NCBI GenBank assembly: GCA_965370955.1
Contig: CBDUWP010000086.1
Span: 1-5,758 of the forward strand
DNA length: 5,758 nucleotides
Direction: 5' to 3'
DNA from: CBDUWP01 sp965370955
GTDB taxonomy: Bacteria; Planctomycetota; Phycisphaerae; Sedimentisphaerales; Anaerobacaceae
Part shown: positions 1 through 5,758 of the stretch, piece after piece
How the letters are laid out: each line of letters opens with the position of its first letter
Position numbering within the stretch: the stretch's first letter is position 1
Position numbers and translations under genes: made by a program
Notes under the pieces: generated by a model
Databases searched by the model: none
What the model was told of the DNA's origin: nothing
The model's input: the letters and a program-made list of their open reading frames with translations, nothing else

Positions 1-8
1 GTCAATTC

Positions 9-37
9 AGTAGAATATATTTAGATTTATTCGTCAA
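9..37 (-). promoter_or_regulatory. Possible promoter reading out of the window
   Basis: On the minus strand TTGACG (37-32, 5 of 6 to the -35 consensus) is followed after 17 bases by TCTACT (14-9, 4 of 6 to the -10). It lies 55 bases beyond the mutS stop and would serve the next minus-strand gene, outside the window. The region is AT-rich, so chance matches are easy. Confidence 0.25.
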
Positions 38-49
38 GTGCAATCTTTA

Positions 50-68
50 TAAAAATCTATTCGAGATT
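50..68 (-). terminator. Weak AT-rich hairpin after mutS, doubtful terminator
   Basis: On the minus strand AATCT (68-64), a 5-base loop CGAAT and AGATT (58-54) form a short perfect inverted repeat, with its second arm running into a five-T stretch (55-51) and then A. It sits 24 bases after the mutS stop, in the right place for a terminator. However, the stem is only 5 pairs with a single G-C and would be weak. It may only mark AT-rich spacer. Confidence 0.2.
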
Positions 69-91
69 ATTTCGGACGTAGAGGTTGTTAT

Positions 92-2719
92 TTAATGATT
101 TTGATTGATTTCCTGTTTTATCTGACTTAACAGATTTATAGCTTCTATTGGCGTTAGATTGTTTATATCAATCGCAAAGAGCTTGTCGAGTACTGATTTA
201 TGCTGTTTTACGAACAAATTGTCACTATCATCTTTTGTTTTATTTTTAGATAATTGCACTCCGCCAGCCTCATTTTGAAATGTCATTTCCAGATCAGCTA
301 AAATTTCGCTGCTCCTTTGGATGATAGATTTTGGAAGTCCAGCCAATTTGGCGACATATATACCGTAGGATTTATTTGTCCCGCCAGCTAAAATTTTGTG
401 CATAAATATTACATCATTCGCCCATTCTCTGACAGCCACATTACAATTTTTGATATTTTCGAATAGGCCTGACAGTTCAGTTAATTCGTGATAATGCGTT
501 GCGAAAAGCGTTCGGCATTTTAGTTTTGTGGCGATGTGTTCTGTGATAGCCCAAGCAAGTGACAATCCGTCATAGGTGCTGGTTCCTCGTCCAACTTCGT
601 CTAGTACGACGAGTGATTTATCCGTGGCGTTATTGATTATGTTAGCTGTCTCGGTCATTTCTACCATGAATGTGGATTGGCCGCGTGAGAGTTCATCAGC
701 TGATCCGACACGTGTAAAAATTTTGTCGACTATTCCTATCGTTGCTTGTTGAGCTGGAATAAACGATCCCGTTTGCGCCATTAAAACCAACAGTGCCACC
801 TGCCTGATATAGGTGCTTTTACCTGACATGTTTGGTCCGGTGATTATCATAATATCGGCATCGCTATCTTGGCCGAGTGACAGGTCATTCGGCACGAATT
901 CATTGCCTAGAATTTCAGCCACAACAGGATGTTTTCCTTCGGTGATTGACAGTTGCTTTTGATTTGTTAATGCCGGTCGAATATAGTTTCTTTGTTTCGC
1001 TAAAAACCCTAAGCTGCTTAAGCAATCGCCAATAGCAATGGTGTTGCTTAGATTTTGTATGCGGGTGACATATTGGCAGCATTGGCTTCTTAACTGTTCA
1101 AATATTTGATTTTCAAGCTCTATAGCTTTTTCTTGTGCTCCGAGCGCCTTTGTTTCGTAATTTTTCAATTCTTCAGTAATATAGCGTTCTGCGTTTTTTA
1201 CTGTTTGTTTTCTGACATAATTTTCGCCAACTTTGTCGGCATAAGCTTTATTGACCTCGATATAATAGCCGAATACTCGGTTAAACCCTATTTTTAAGTT
1301 AGCGATACCTGTTAGTTCGGTTTGGGTTTTCTGATATTGTTTCAGCCATGTTTTGCCGTCTTTGGATATTAAACGCAGTTGATCTAACTGTTCGTCAAAA
1401 TTTTCATTGATGACATTGCCGTCTCTAAGATGAGTAGGGCAATCAGGATTTATCGCTGTCATCAGCAAGTTTTTTAGCTCTTGTATCGGATCGCAATCGC
1501 GGCATAATTCCACAGTCATATCGGCGTCAAAAGTGCTAAGTAACTCTTTAAGTTTTGGGATTTGATTAAGCGTTGCAGCCAGAGACAGCATGTCTTTGGG
1601 CCCGGCTCGGTAGGTACTGATACGAGCTACAATTCTTTCGAGATCTGCGATGTCACTAAGGATGTCACGCAACTGTTGCAATAGTTGGTTTTTGTTTTTG
1701 AATTGTTCAATAGCGTCTTGGCGAAGCTCGATAAGATTGATATTATTTAGCGGCAGGCACAGCCAGTTTCTGAACATTCTTTTACCCATAGGCGTTATTG
1801 TTTTGTCGAGATTTTGCAGCAGGGAGCCTTTCGCTGATTCTGACCGCATGGTTCTCAAAATTTCAAGGCTGTTGAGTGTGGCGGCATCTATGTGGAGATA
1901 GCCTGTTATATCAACTTTCTTTAGATTTTGAATATGGCCAAGTGCCGTTTTTTGTGTTTCGTTTAGATATTCAAGGACTGCACCTGCCGGCGAGATTATT
2001 TCATCATCTTCTGCGATACCGAAACCTTCAAGAGTATTTGTGCCGAAATGTTTTTGAAGTTTTTGCCTAGCTTGATAGGGATCGAAATACCAATCGGGTC
2101 TCGTGGTTATTATAGCTCCGGTTAGTTGAGTGATTTGCAGGGCTAGTCGTTTTGATTCCTGTTCAAACAGTTGTCCTCGACAATCCTGCAGGATACATTC
2201 AGATGGTGACATTCTAAGCAGTTGATCGATGAGCCGATGTTCTTGAAGTGTCTGAATGAAAAAATGCCCAGTTGAAATATCAACCCAGCTAATGAAAGCC
2301 TGTTGGTTTGGTCCAAATCTGATAGCGCACAAAAAATTATCTTTGTTGGAATCAAGCAGTATATCATCGGTCAAGGTGCCCGGTGTTATGATCCTGACTA
2401 CGTCTCTTTTTACGACGCCTTTAGCTGTTTTGGGGTTTTCGACTTGTTCACAAACAGCGACTTTGTATCCGGCATCGATAAGTTTTTTCATATAGCCGTC
2501 GATTGCGTGATAGGGTACTCCAGCTAGCGGGATTGGATTTGTTCCTTTGCTTCTGCTGGTTAAGGTGATACCGCAAACTCTTGAGCATATTTTAGCATCT
2601 TCGTAGAAGGTTTCGTAAAAATCTCCCATCCGAAACAGCAAGATAGCCTCAGGATATTTTTCCTTGAAGTGATGGAATTGCTTCATCGCCGGCGTTAATT
2701 TATTTGCGTCTTTTGCCAT
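92..2719 (-). CDS. mutS: DNA mismatch repair ATPase MutS
   Basis: Recognises base mismatches and small loops and recruits MutL to start mismatch repair. From the ATG the product is 875 aa, full MutS length. Motifs (ATG numbering): mismatch-reading F34-Y35-E36 in GDFYETF, in domain I (about 1-115); connector, lever and clamp domains through about residue 540; Walker A GPNMSGKST 628-636 (Lys634); ST-rich signature ELSRGQSTF at 676-684; Walker B and D-loop DEVGRGTST 707-715; FATHYHEL switch; then the YGIYVAKLAGLP helix-turn-helix dimer region. The C-terminal NNLTPIEAINLL matches the usual MutS end. An in-frame TTG at 2737 would add six residues and overlap the upstream gene by 10 bases. The ATG at 2719 is preferred because MAKDANKLTPAMKQF is the usual MutS start. 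There is no Shine-Dalgarno, but a TATAAT sits 8 bases upstream (see promoter). MutS1 type, with no sign of decay. Confidence 0.97.
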   Translation of the reverse strand: MAKDANKLTPAMKQFHHFKEKYPEAILLFRMGDFYETFYEDAKICSRVCGITLTSRSKGTNPIPLAGVPYHAIDGYMKKLIDAGYKVAVCEQVENPKTAKGVVKRDVVRIITPGTLTDDILLDSNKDNFLCAIRFGPNQQAFISWVDISTGHFFIQTLQEHRLIDQLLRMSPSECILQDCRGQLFEQESKRLALQITQLTGAIITTRPDWYFDPYQARQKLQKHFGTNTLEGFGIAEDDEIISPAGAVLEYLNETQKTALGHIQNLKKVDITGYLHIDAATLNSLEILRTMRSESAKGSLLQNLDKTITPMGKRMFRNWLCLPLNNINLIELRQDAIEQFKNKNQLLQQLRDILSDIADLERIVARISTYRAGPKDMLSLAATLNQIPKLKELLSTFDADMTVELCRDCDPIQELKNLLMTAINPDCPTHLRDGNVINENFDEQLDQLRLISKDGKTWLKQYQKTQTELTGIANLKIGFNRVFGYYIEVNKAYADKVGENYVRKQTVKNAERYITEELKNYETKALGAQEKAIELENQIFEQLRSQCCQYVTRIQNLSNTIAIGDCLSSLGFLAKQRNYIRPALTNQKQLSITEGKHPVVAEILGNEFVPNDLSLGQDSDADIMIITGPNMSGKSTYIRQVALLVLMAQTGSFIPAQQATIGIVDKIFTRVGSADELSRGQSTFMVEMTETANIINNATDKSLVVLDEVGRGTSTYDGLSLAWAITEHIATKLKCRTLFATHYHELTELSGLFENIKNCNVAVREWANDVIFMHKILAGGTNKSYGIYVAKLAGLPKSIIQRSSEILADLEMTFQNEAGGVQLSKNKTKDDSDNLFVKQHKSVLDKLFAIDINNLTPIEAINLLSQIKQEINQNH

Positions 2720-2726
2720 GGGGCTG

Positions 2727-2754
2727 ATTATACACAAATTGGCCCCTTTAACAA
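2727..2754 (-). promoter_or_regulatory. Candidate leaderless promoter of mutS
   Basis: Read on the minus strand, TTGTTA (2754-2749, 4 of 6 to the sigma70 -35) is followed after 16 bases by a perfect TATAAT (2732-2727). The last T is at -8 relative to the mutS ATG, so a normal start site 7 to 8 bases downstream would fall on or next to the A of the start codon, giving an mRNA with essentially no leader. The hexamer contains the mnmE stop codon TAA (2730-2728). The absence of a Shine-Dalgarno before mutS fits leaderless initiation. Sequence match and spacing are seen directly; promoter activity is inferred. Confidence 0.42.
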
Positions 2755-3906
2755 CTCTGTTGTCAATTGCTGGGCAATTTCCCTGTCGGATATCGTAATC
2801 AATTGTCTAACCAAGTCGAGTTGACGCCTAGTGAAGCAAACACTGGTTTTGACATTGAATTTATCGATGGGGAATTTGTCATATATCGCTTGTAAGACCG
2901 CATCTATATTCGTATTAAATTTGGCACTGATTTCTATTGGCTCTCCGAGTTTGCTAGTAAGCTCGCCGATTTCATGGCGATTGAGTTTTCGGCCTAGATC
3001 AGATTTGTTTAATATAACGATGACATTTTTTGTTTTGAATTTTTTTAGCGGCAGCTGGTCAATCATATCTATATTATCAGCATCTAATATCACCAGTACC
3101 AGATTAGATTTTTCGATTAGCCGGATCGTTTTGGCTTGCGATATTTTGTCGATATGATGCGTAGATAATTGTTTATCGAGGCCGGCTGTATCGACCAATT
3201 CGATGTTGAGTGATTTATATTTGCACCAGCAGTTGATATGGTCTCTGGTAGTGCCTTTGATGTCAGTAACGATAGCTTTTTGTTGACCGACTAACCTGTT
3301 TAGCAGGGTGCTTTTGCCGGAATTTGGAGGTCCGATCAGAATCACTCTGCATCCATTTATGATAACATTGGCGATCTTGCTCGATTCTATAATGATTTTC
3401 GCTTGTTTATTAACGCCAGCGAGGTCGCCAGCCTCAATCATTTTCAGCCATCGGATTACTTGTTGTTTAAGTCCTGTTTGTGTTTGGCTAAGTATAATTT
3501 TCGTGCCTGCAATATTTTTAGCTTTAGCTAAGGTGATTTTTGTTTCGATGGCGATCGAGTCGCTTGTTTTGGCTTGTGACATGATTTGGCTAACCATTTT
3601 TTGTTTACTTATAGCTTCGGCTCCTGCCTTTATGAGCAGTGTCATAATGTCAGCCACAATTAACGGATTGCCGTGACAATGGATAGCCAAAAGATTTTCG
3701 CCTTCTGCGCCGATTGTCACCTGATCGATTATTTTGTTGCAGCTTTGTATTGTTCCCAATAGGATTTGCCCGGTTTTGAATGAAGCTTGGTTTTGGGACG
3801 TTTGGAAAATGCTTTTTATAATATCTACAGCTTTTGGGCCGAAAATTTGAATAGTTGAAATTGCCCCCGGTTGTTGACCTGTGATGACAGCAGCAAAAGT
3901 ATTCAT
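2728..3906 (-). CDS. mnmE: Divergent, short MnmE/TrmE-family GTPase
   Basis: Canonical MnmE works with MnmG to make the cmnm5 group on U34 of certain tRNAs, using a methylene-THF-derived carbon, GTP and K+. This 392-aa protein is clearly of that family but short (about 450 is usual). The G domain is intact: G1 GPPNSGKS 192-199 with the K+-coordinating-type Asn195, G2 GTTRD 218-222, G3 DTAG 239-242, G4 NKSD 300-303 and G5 SAK 327-329. The N-terminal domain (1 to about 105) is recognisable from FAAVITG and CHG 77-79, but RISG reads QIFG, the SFTGED-type motif is degenerate, and the FTxRAFLNGK segment is absent. By eye, the catalytic Glu282 of the E. coli protein aligns with Asp253. The C-terminal helices stop at LLKGPICV, without the FCIGK cysteine motif. 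No frameshift is evident: mutS starts 8 bases after the stop. No Shine-Dalgarno is visible before the ATG. Family assignment is firm; classical MnmE activity is uncertain. Confidence 0.86.
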   Translation of the reverse strand: MNTFAAVITGQQPGAISTIQIFGPKAVDIIKSIFQTSQNQASFKTGQILLGTIQSCNKIIDQVTIGAEGENLLAIHCHGNPLIVADIMTLLIKAGAEAISKQKMVSQIMSQAKTSDSIAIETKITLAKAKNIAGTKIILSQTQTGLKQQVIRWLKMIEAGDLAGVNKQAKIIIESSKIANVIINGCRVILIGPPNSGKSTLLNRLVGQQKAIVTDIKGTTRDHINCWCKYKSLNIELVDTAGLDKQLSTHHIDKISQAKTIRLIEKSNLVLVILDADNIDMIDQLPLKKFKTKNVIVILNKSDLGRKLNRHEIGELTSKLGEPIEISAKFNTNIDAVLQAIYDKFPIDKFNVKTSVCFTRRQLDLVRQLITISDREIAQQLTTELLKGPICV

Positions 3907-3918
3907 TTTGGCAATCGC

Positions 3919-4704
3919 TTAATTCATATTTTCAATATATTGACGATAGGTCAAGGCGACGCCCTTAGTGACAAGGTCAGTAACGAGATTGTCAATAAAA
4001 TCGCAATCATCTTTTATGATGGCAGCTGCTGCGCCTGTCATGATGGTTTGCGGCCATTTATTTATTTTTTCAGAAAACCGGGTAACCACTTCTTGAATGG
4101 TTCCGATAGCGCCGTAATAAAGCCCGGCGTTTATGGCGTCTGCAGTGTTTTTGCCTATGGCATCGGCTGGCTTGCTTATCTTTATTTTCGGCAATAGAGC
4201 GGTGTTTTCACTTAGTGCTTTGGCAGCCACAGCAAATCCCGGGCAGATTACACCACCTTGAAATACTCCGTTATCATCGACGAGATCTATCGTCAGAGCT
4301 GTTCCGCAATCAATGATTGCCACTGCCTGTTCAACTACTGAATAACATGCGAACGCAGCCATGATTCGATCTGTTCCAACCTTGTCAGGTTCGTCAGTCC
4401 ACACTGATATTGGCAGAGGGACATCTTCTCCGATAACCATTATTTTTTCGTCAAGATTTTTTTTGATCAGTGTTTTTAATTTTGTTGTCCATTGCGGCTT
4501 AACTGAACTTACCACAATAACGCCTTCGCGTTTTTTCTCTGTTGATAATTTGGCAACCGGCAGTTTTTGCCAGATTGCTTTGAAATATTTTTTGAGTTTA
4601 CTTTCGTCAAAACCGTCGAAAGTGGCTTTTTTATCCTCTTGACTGTTTGAAAACAGGGCAACGGAAATGGTGCTGTTCCCTATATCTACTGCTATAATGT
4701 TCAT
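3919..4704 (-). CDS. coaX: Type III pantothenate kinase (CoaX)
   Basis: Phosphorylates pantothenate to 4'-phosphopantothenate, the first committed step of coenzyme A synthesis, in the cytoplasm. Type III kinases are ASKHA-fold enzymes, need a monovalent cation such as K+, and are not feedback-inhibited by CoA (family knowledge). The 261-aa length is normal. Visible motifs in order: N-terminal phosphate loop DIGNS at 7-11; GTDR at 110-113, whose Asp112 is the likely catalytic base; DCGTALT at 132-138; GGVICPG at 150-156; IGKNT at 183-187; and the TGAAA loop at 223-227, where many relatives have TGG. The C-terminal VTKGVALTYRQYIEN matches the usual end. The ATG is supported by GGAG 6 bases upstream, inside the obgE end, so translation is probably coupled to obgE. 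The mnmE-like gene follows 12 bases after the stop. All key residues are present and the gene looks functional. Confidence 0.96.
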   Translation of the reverse strand: MNIIAVDIGNSTISVALFSNSQEDKKATFDGFDESKLKKYFKAIWQKLPVAKLSTEKKREGVIVVSSVKPQWTTKLKTLIKKNLDEKIMVIGEDVPLPISVWTDEPDKVGTDRIMAAFACYSVVEQAVAIIDCGTALTIDLVDDNGVFQGGVICPGFAVAAKALSENTALLPKIKISKPADAIGKNTADAINAGLYYGAIGTIQEVVTRFSEKINKWPQTIMTGAAAAIIKDDCDFIDNLVTDLVTKGVALTYRQYIENMN

Positions 4705-4707
4705 GAT

Positions 4708-5712
4708 TTACTCCGTGAGAGATTTATTTTTTTGCACTTCTGTCCAAATATCTTCGATTAAATCTCTGATTCCTTCGCCGCTAACAGCTGAGATAGGATA
4801 AATTGTTTTGCCGATTTTCTTTTCCATTTTTTCAACAATTTTATTATCTGAATCGAGATCGATTTTATTAGCCACAATCAGCATAGGCTTTTTGGCAAGT
4901 GTTTTGCTGTATTGCTTTAATTCATTTTGGATTTTGTGATAATTTTCTACTGGATCCGAATTATCTGTCGGGAATATATCTATAATATGGATCAAGGTTC
5001 GTGTTCTTTCGATATGCCTTAGAAAATCAAATCCCAGTCCTGTGCCTTTATGGGCGCCTTCGATCAATCCGGGAATATCCGCTATAACAAATCTCCTGTG
5101 ATTGGTCAATTCGACAATACCTAAAACCGGCCTTAAAGTCGTGAACGGATAATCAGCGATTTTAGGATGAGCCTTTGAGCACCTTGAAACCAGAGTGCTT
5201 TTTCCTGCATTTGGCAATCCAACCATTCCGGCATCAGCGATAAGCTTGAGTTCCATTCTCAGATTTCTTGCTTTTCCAACTCTTCCGCTGGTAGTCATTC
5301 GCGGTGTTTGGTGGGTTGAGTGGGCAAACGATTTATTGCCTCTTCCGCCTCTTCCGCCTTTACAAAAACACACTTTTACACCGTCTTTGTTCATGTCTTT
5401 CAAAAGCAGATCAAATTCTTTGTCATAGATCAAAGTTCCAACTGGTACTTTAATGATCAAATCTTCTCCATCATTGCCATAGCAGTTACTTCCCATGCCG
5501 TCGCCGCCATTTTTTGCTGTCCATTGCGGCCTTCCATTAAAGTCGACCAATGTGTCGATGTTATCAGCTGCTTGAATATATACATGTCCACCTCTTCCGC
5601 CATCACCGCCATCTGGTCCTCCTTTGGCAACATACTTTTCCCGCCTGAAGCTCATACAGCCATTGCCTCCGTTTCCGGCTTTGATAGATATTTCAGCTTG
5701 ATCTATGAACAT
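4708..5712 (-). CDS. obgE: GTPase ObgE/CgtA, ribosome-assembly GTPase
   Basis: Obg binds the 50S subunit and acts as a GTP-dependent checkpoint in late large-subunit maturation; it is also tied to stress and ppGpp responses (family knowledge). The 334-aa product starts MFIDQAEI and has the glycine-rich Obg fold at about residues 1-158, with dense Gly repeats at 12-18, 31-42 and 119-125. The TRAFAC G domain follows: G1 GLPNAGKST 165-173, G2 PFTTL 189-193, G3 DIPG 212-215, G4 NKID 282-285 and G5 SAVSGEG 308-314. It ends about 20 residues after G5, so the optional C-terminal OCT domain is absent, as in many bacteria. The ATG is chosen because the conserved N-terminus begins there; only a weak GGA lies 8 bases upstream. 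It is the first gene of the visible cluster, and its stop is 3 bases from coaX. No missing catalytic residue or frameshift is seen. Confidence 0.97.
   Translation of the reverse strand: MFIDQAEISIKAGNGGNGCMSFRREKYVAKGGPDGGDGGRGGHVYIQAADNIDTLVDFNGRPQWTAKNGGDGMGSNCYGNDGEDLIIKVPVGTLIYDKEFDLLLKDMNKDGVKVCFCKGGRGGRGNKSFAHSTHQTPRMTTSGRVGKARNLRMELKLIADAGMVGLPNAGKSTLVSRCSKAHPKIADYPFTTLRPVLGIVELTNHRRFVIADIPGLIEGAHKGTGLGFDFLRHIERTRTLIHIIDIFPTDNSDPVENYHKIQNELKQYSKTLAKKPMLIVANKIDLDSDNKIVEKMEKKIGKTIYPISAVSGEGIRDLIEDIWTEVQKNKSLTE
4711..4714 (-). promoter_or_regulatory. Shine-Dalgarno GGAG for coaX
   Basis: On the minus strand GGAG precedes the coaX ATG by 6 bases and lies within the last codons of obgE (the GAG is the final Glu codon before TAA). 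It is the only clear Shine-Dalgarno among the four genes. It fixes the coaX start and suggests coupled re-initiation by ribosomes finishing obgE. Confidence 0.7.
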
Positions 5713-5758
5713 AAAATAATTCCAGTATTTTTGGCAATGCAGTATATGTTTAATGAAT
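5713..5758 (-). promoter_or_regulatory. Upstream region of obgE with possible -10 box
   Basis: These 46 AT-rich bases before obgE hold no coding sequence that I can support. On the minus strand TATACT (5746-5741) is a 5-of-6 match to the sigma70 -10; a matching -35 would lie beyond the window edge, so the promoter cannot be judged. If it is used, the leader would be roughly 20 to 25 bases long. In many bacteria rplU and rpmA lie upstream of obgE; they are not visible here. Confidence 0.25.

Noticed and set aside
1251..1266. Plus-strand TTGACC and TATAAT inside mutS
   Set aside because: The two boxes are only 4 bases apart and antisense to coding sequence; no usable promoter geometry.
2720..2737. 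TTG start giving a six-residue longer MutS that overlaps the mnmE-like gene
   Set aside because: MutS proteins usually begin close to the TPAMKQF motif, as the ATG at 2719 does. The extra CIISP residues are not family-like, and the TTG has no Shine-Dalgarno.
1106..3676. Plus-strand open frames opposite mutS and the mnmE-like gene, up to about 120 codons
   Set aside because: Their products show no recognisable motif and lie fully antisense to strongly conserved genes; they are mirror artefacts of the real frames.
3923..3954. Minus-strand TTGACC with downstream TATGAA as a promoter for the mnmE-like gene
   Set aside because: The spacing is 20 bases, and at 17 bases the -10 match falls to about 3 of 6.
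4693..4698. Plus-strand TATAAT in the coaX start region, as a possible antisense promoter
   Set aside because: No -35-like element lies 16-18 bases upstream, and the bases encode the conserved start of CoaX.
5335..5360. Tandem CTTCCGCC-type repeat
   Set aside because: It encodes the GGRGGRG glycine repeats of the Obg fold and is explained by protein sequence.
3906..5738. A shared 10-base word (plus strand TTTTGGCAAT) at 3906-3915 before mnmE and 5729-5738 before obgE, as a possible common operator
   Set aside because: TTTGGCAA-type words recur inside coding sequence here (for example near 4552, 4891 and 5210). The two copies also sit at different distances from their start codons, so chance is more likely.

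Overview
The window is a compact block of four intact housekeeping genes, all on the minus strand, in the transcription order obgE - coaX - mnmE-like - mutS (right to left in window coordinates). I see no RNA gene, mobile element, CRISPR array or defence system. Base composition is AT-rich, with GC around 40% by eye. Only one gene has a clear Shine-Dalgarno sequence. Gene order and protein character (a short, divergent MnmE next to coaX, and a MutS P-loop reading GPNMSGKST) suggest an uncultured-type bacterium, perhaps of the Planctomycetes/PVC group. That placement is inference from family resemblance and has not been tested.

Layout, right to left. At 5758-5713 is a short AT-rich upstream region with a possible -10 element. 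At 5712-4708 is obgE (ribosome-assembly GTPase, 334 aa). Three bases later comes coaX (4704-3919, type III pantothenate kinase, 261 aa), whose Shine-Dalgarno lies inside the obgE end. Twelve bases later comes an MnmE-family GTPase (3906-2728, 392 aa). It keeps all five G motifs but lacks the FTxRAFLNGK segment and the C-terminal FCIGK cysteine motif of canonical MnmE. Eight bases later comes mutS (2719-92, 875 aa from the preferred ATG), full length with all key motifs. Bases 1-91 are AT-rich and non-coding, with a weak hairpin and a possible promoter reading out of the window.

The tight spacing (3, 12 and 8 bases) argues for one transcript. The products act in ribosome assembly (Obg), coenzyme A synthesis (CoaX), probable tRNA wobble modification or a derived role (MnmE-like) and mismatch repair (MutS). 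They share no single pathway, so the block looks like a growth-linked housekeeping operon. The two points most worth a second look are the stripped-down MnmE and a consensus TATAAT that contains the mnmE stop codon and sits 8 bases before the mutS ATG. That arrangement is what a leaderless mutS mRNA would need. I found no convincing sign of an undescribed multi-gene system.
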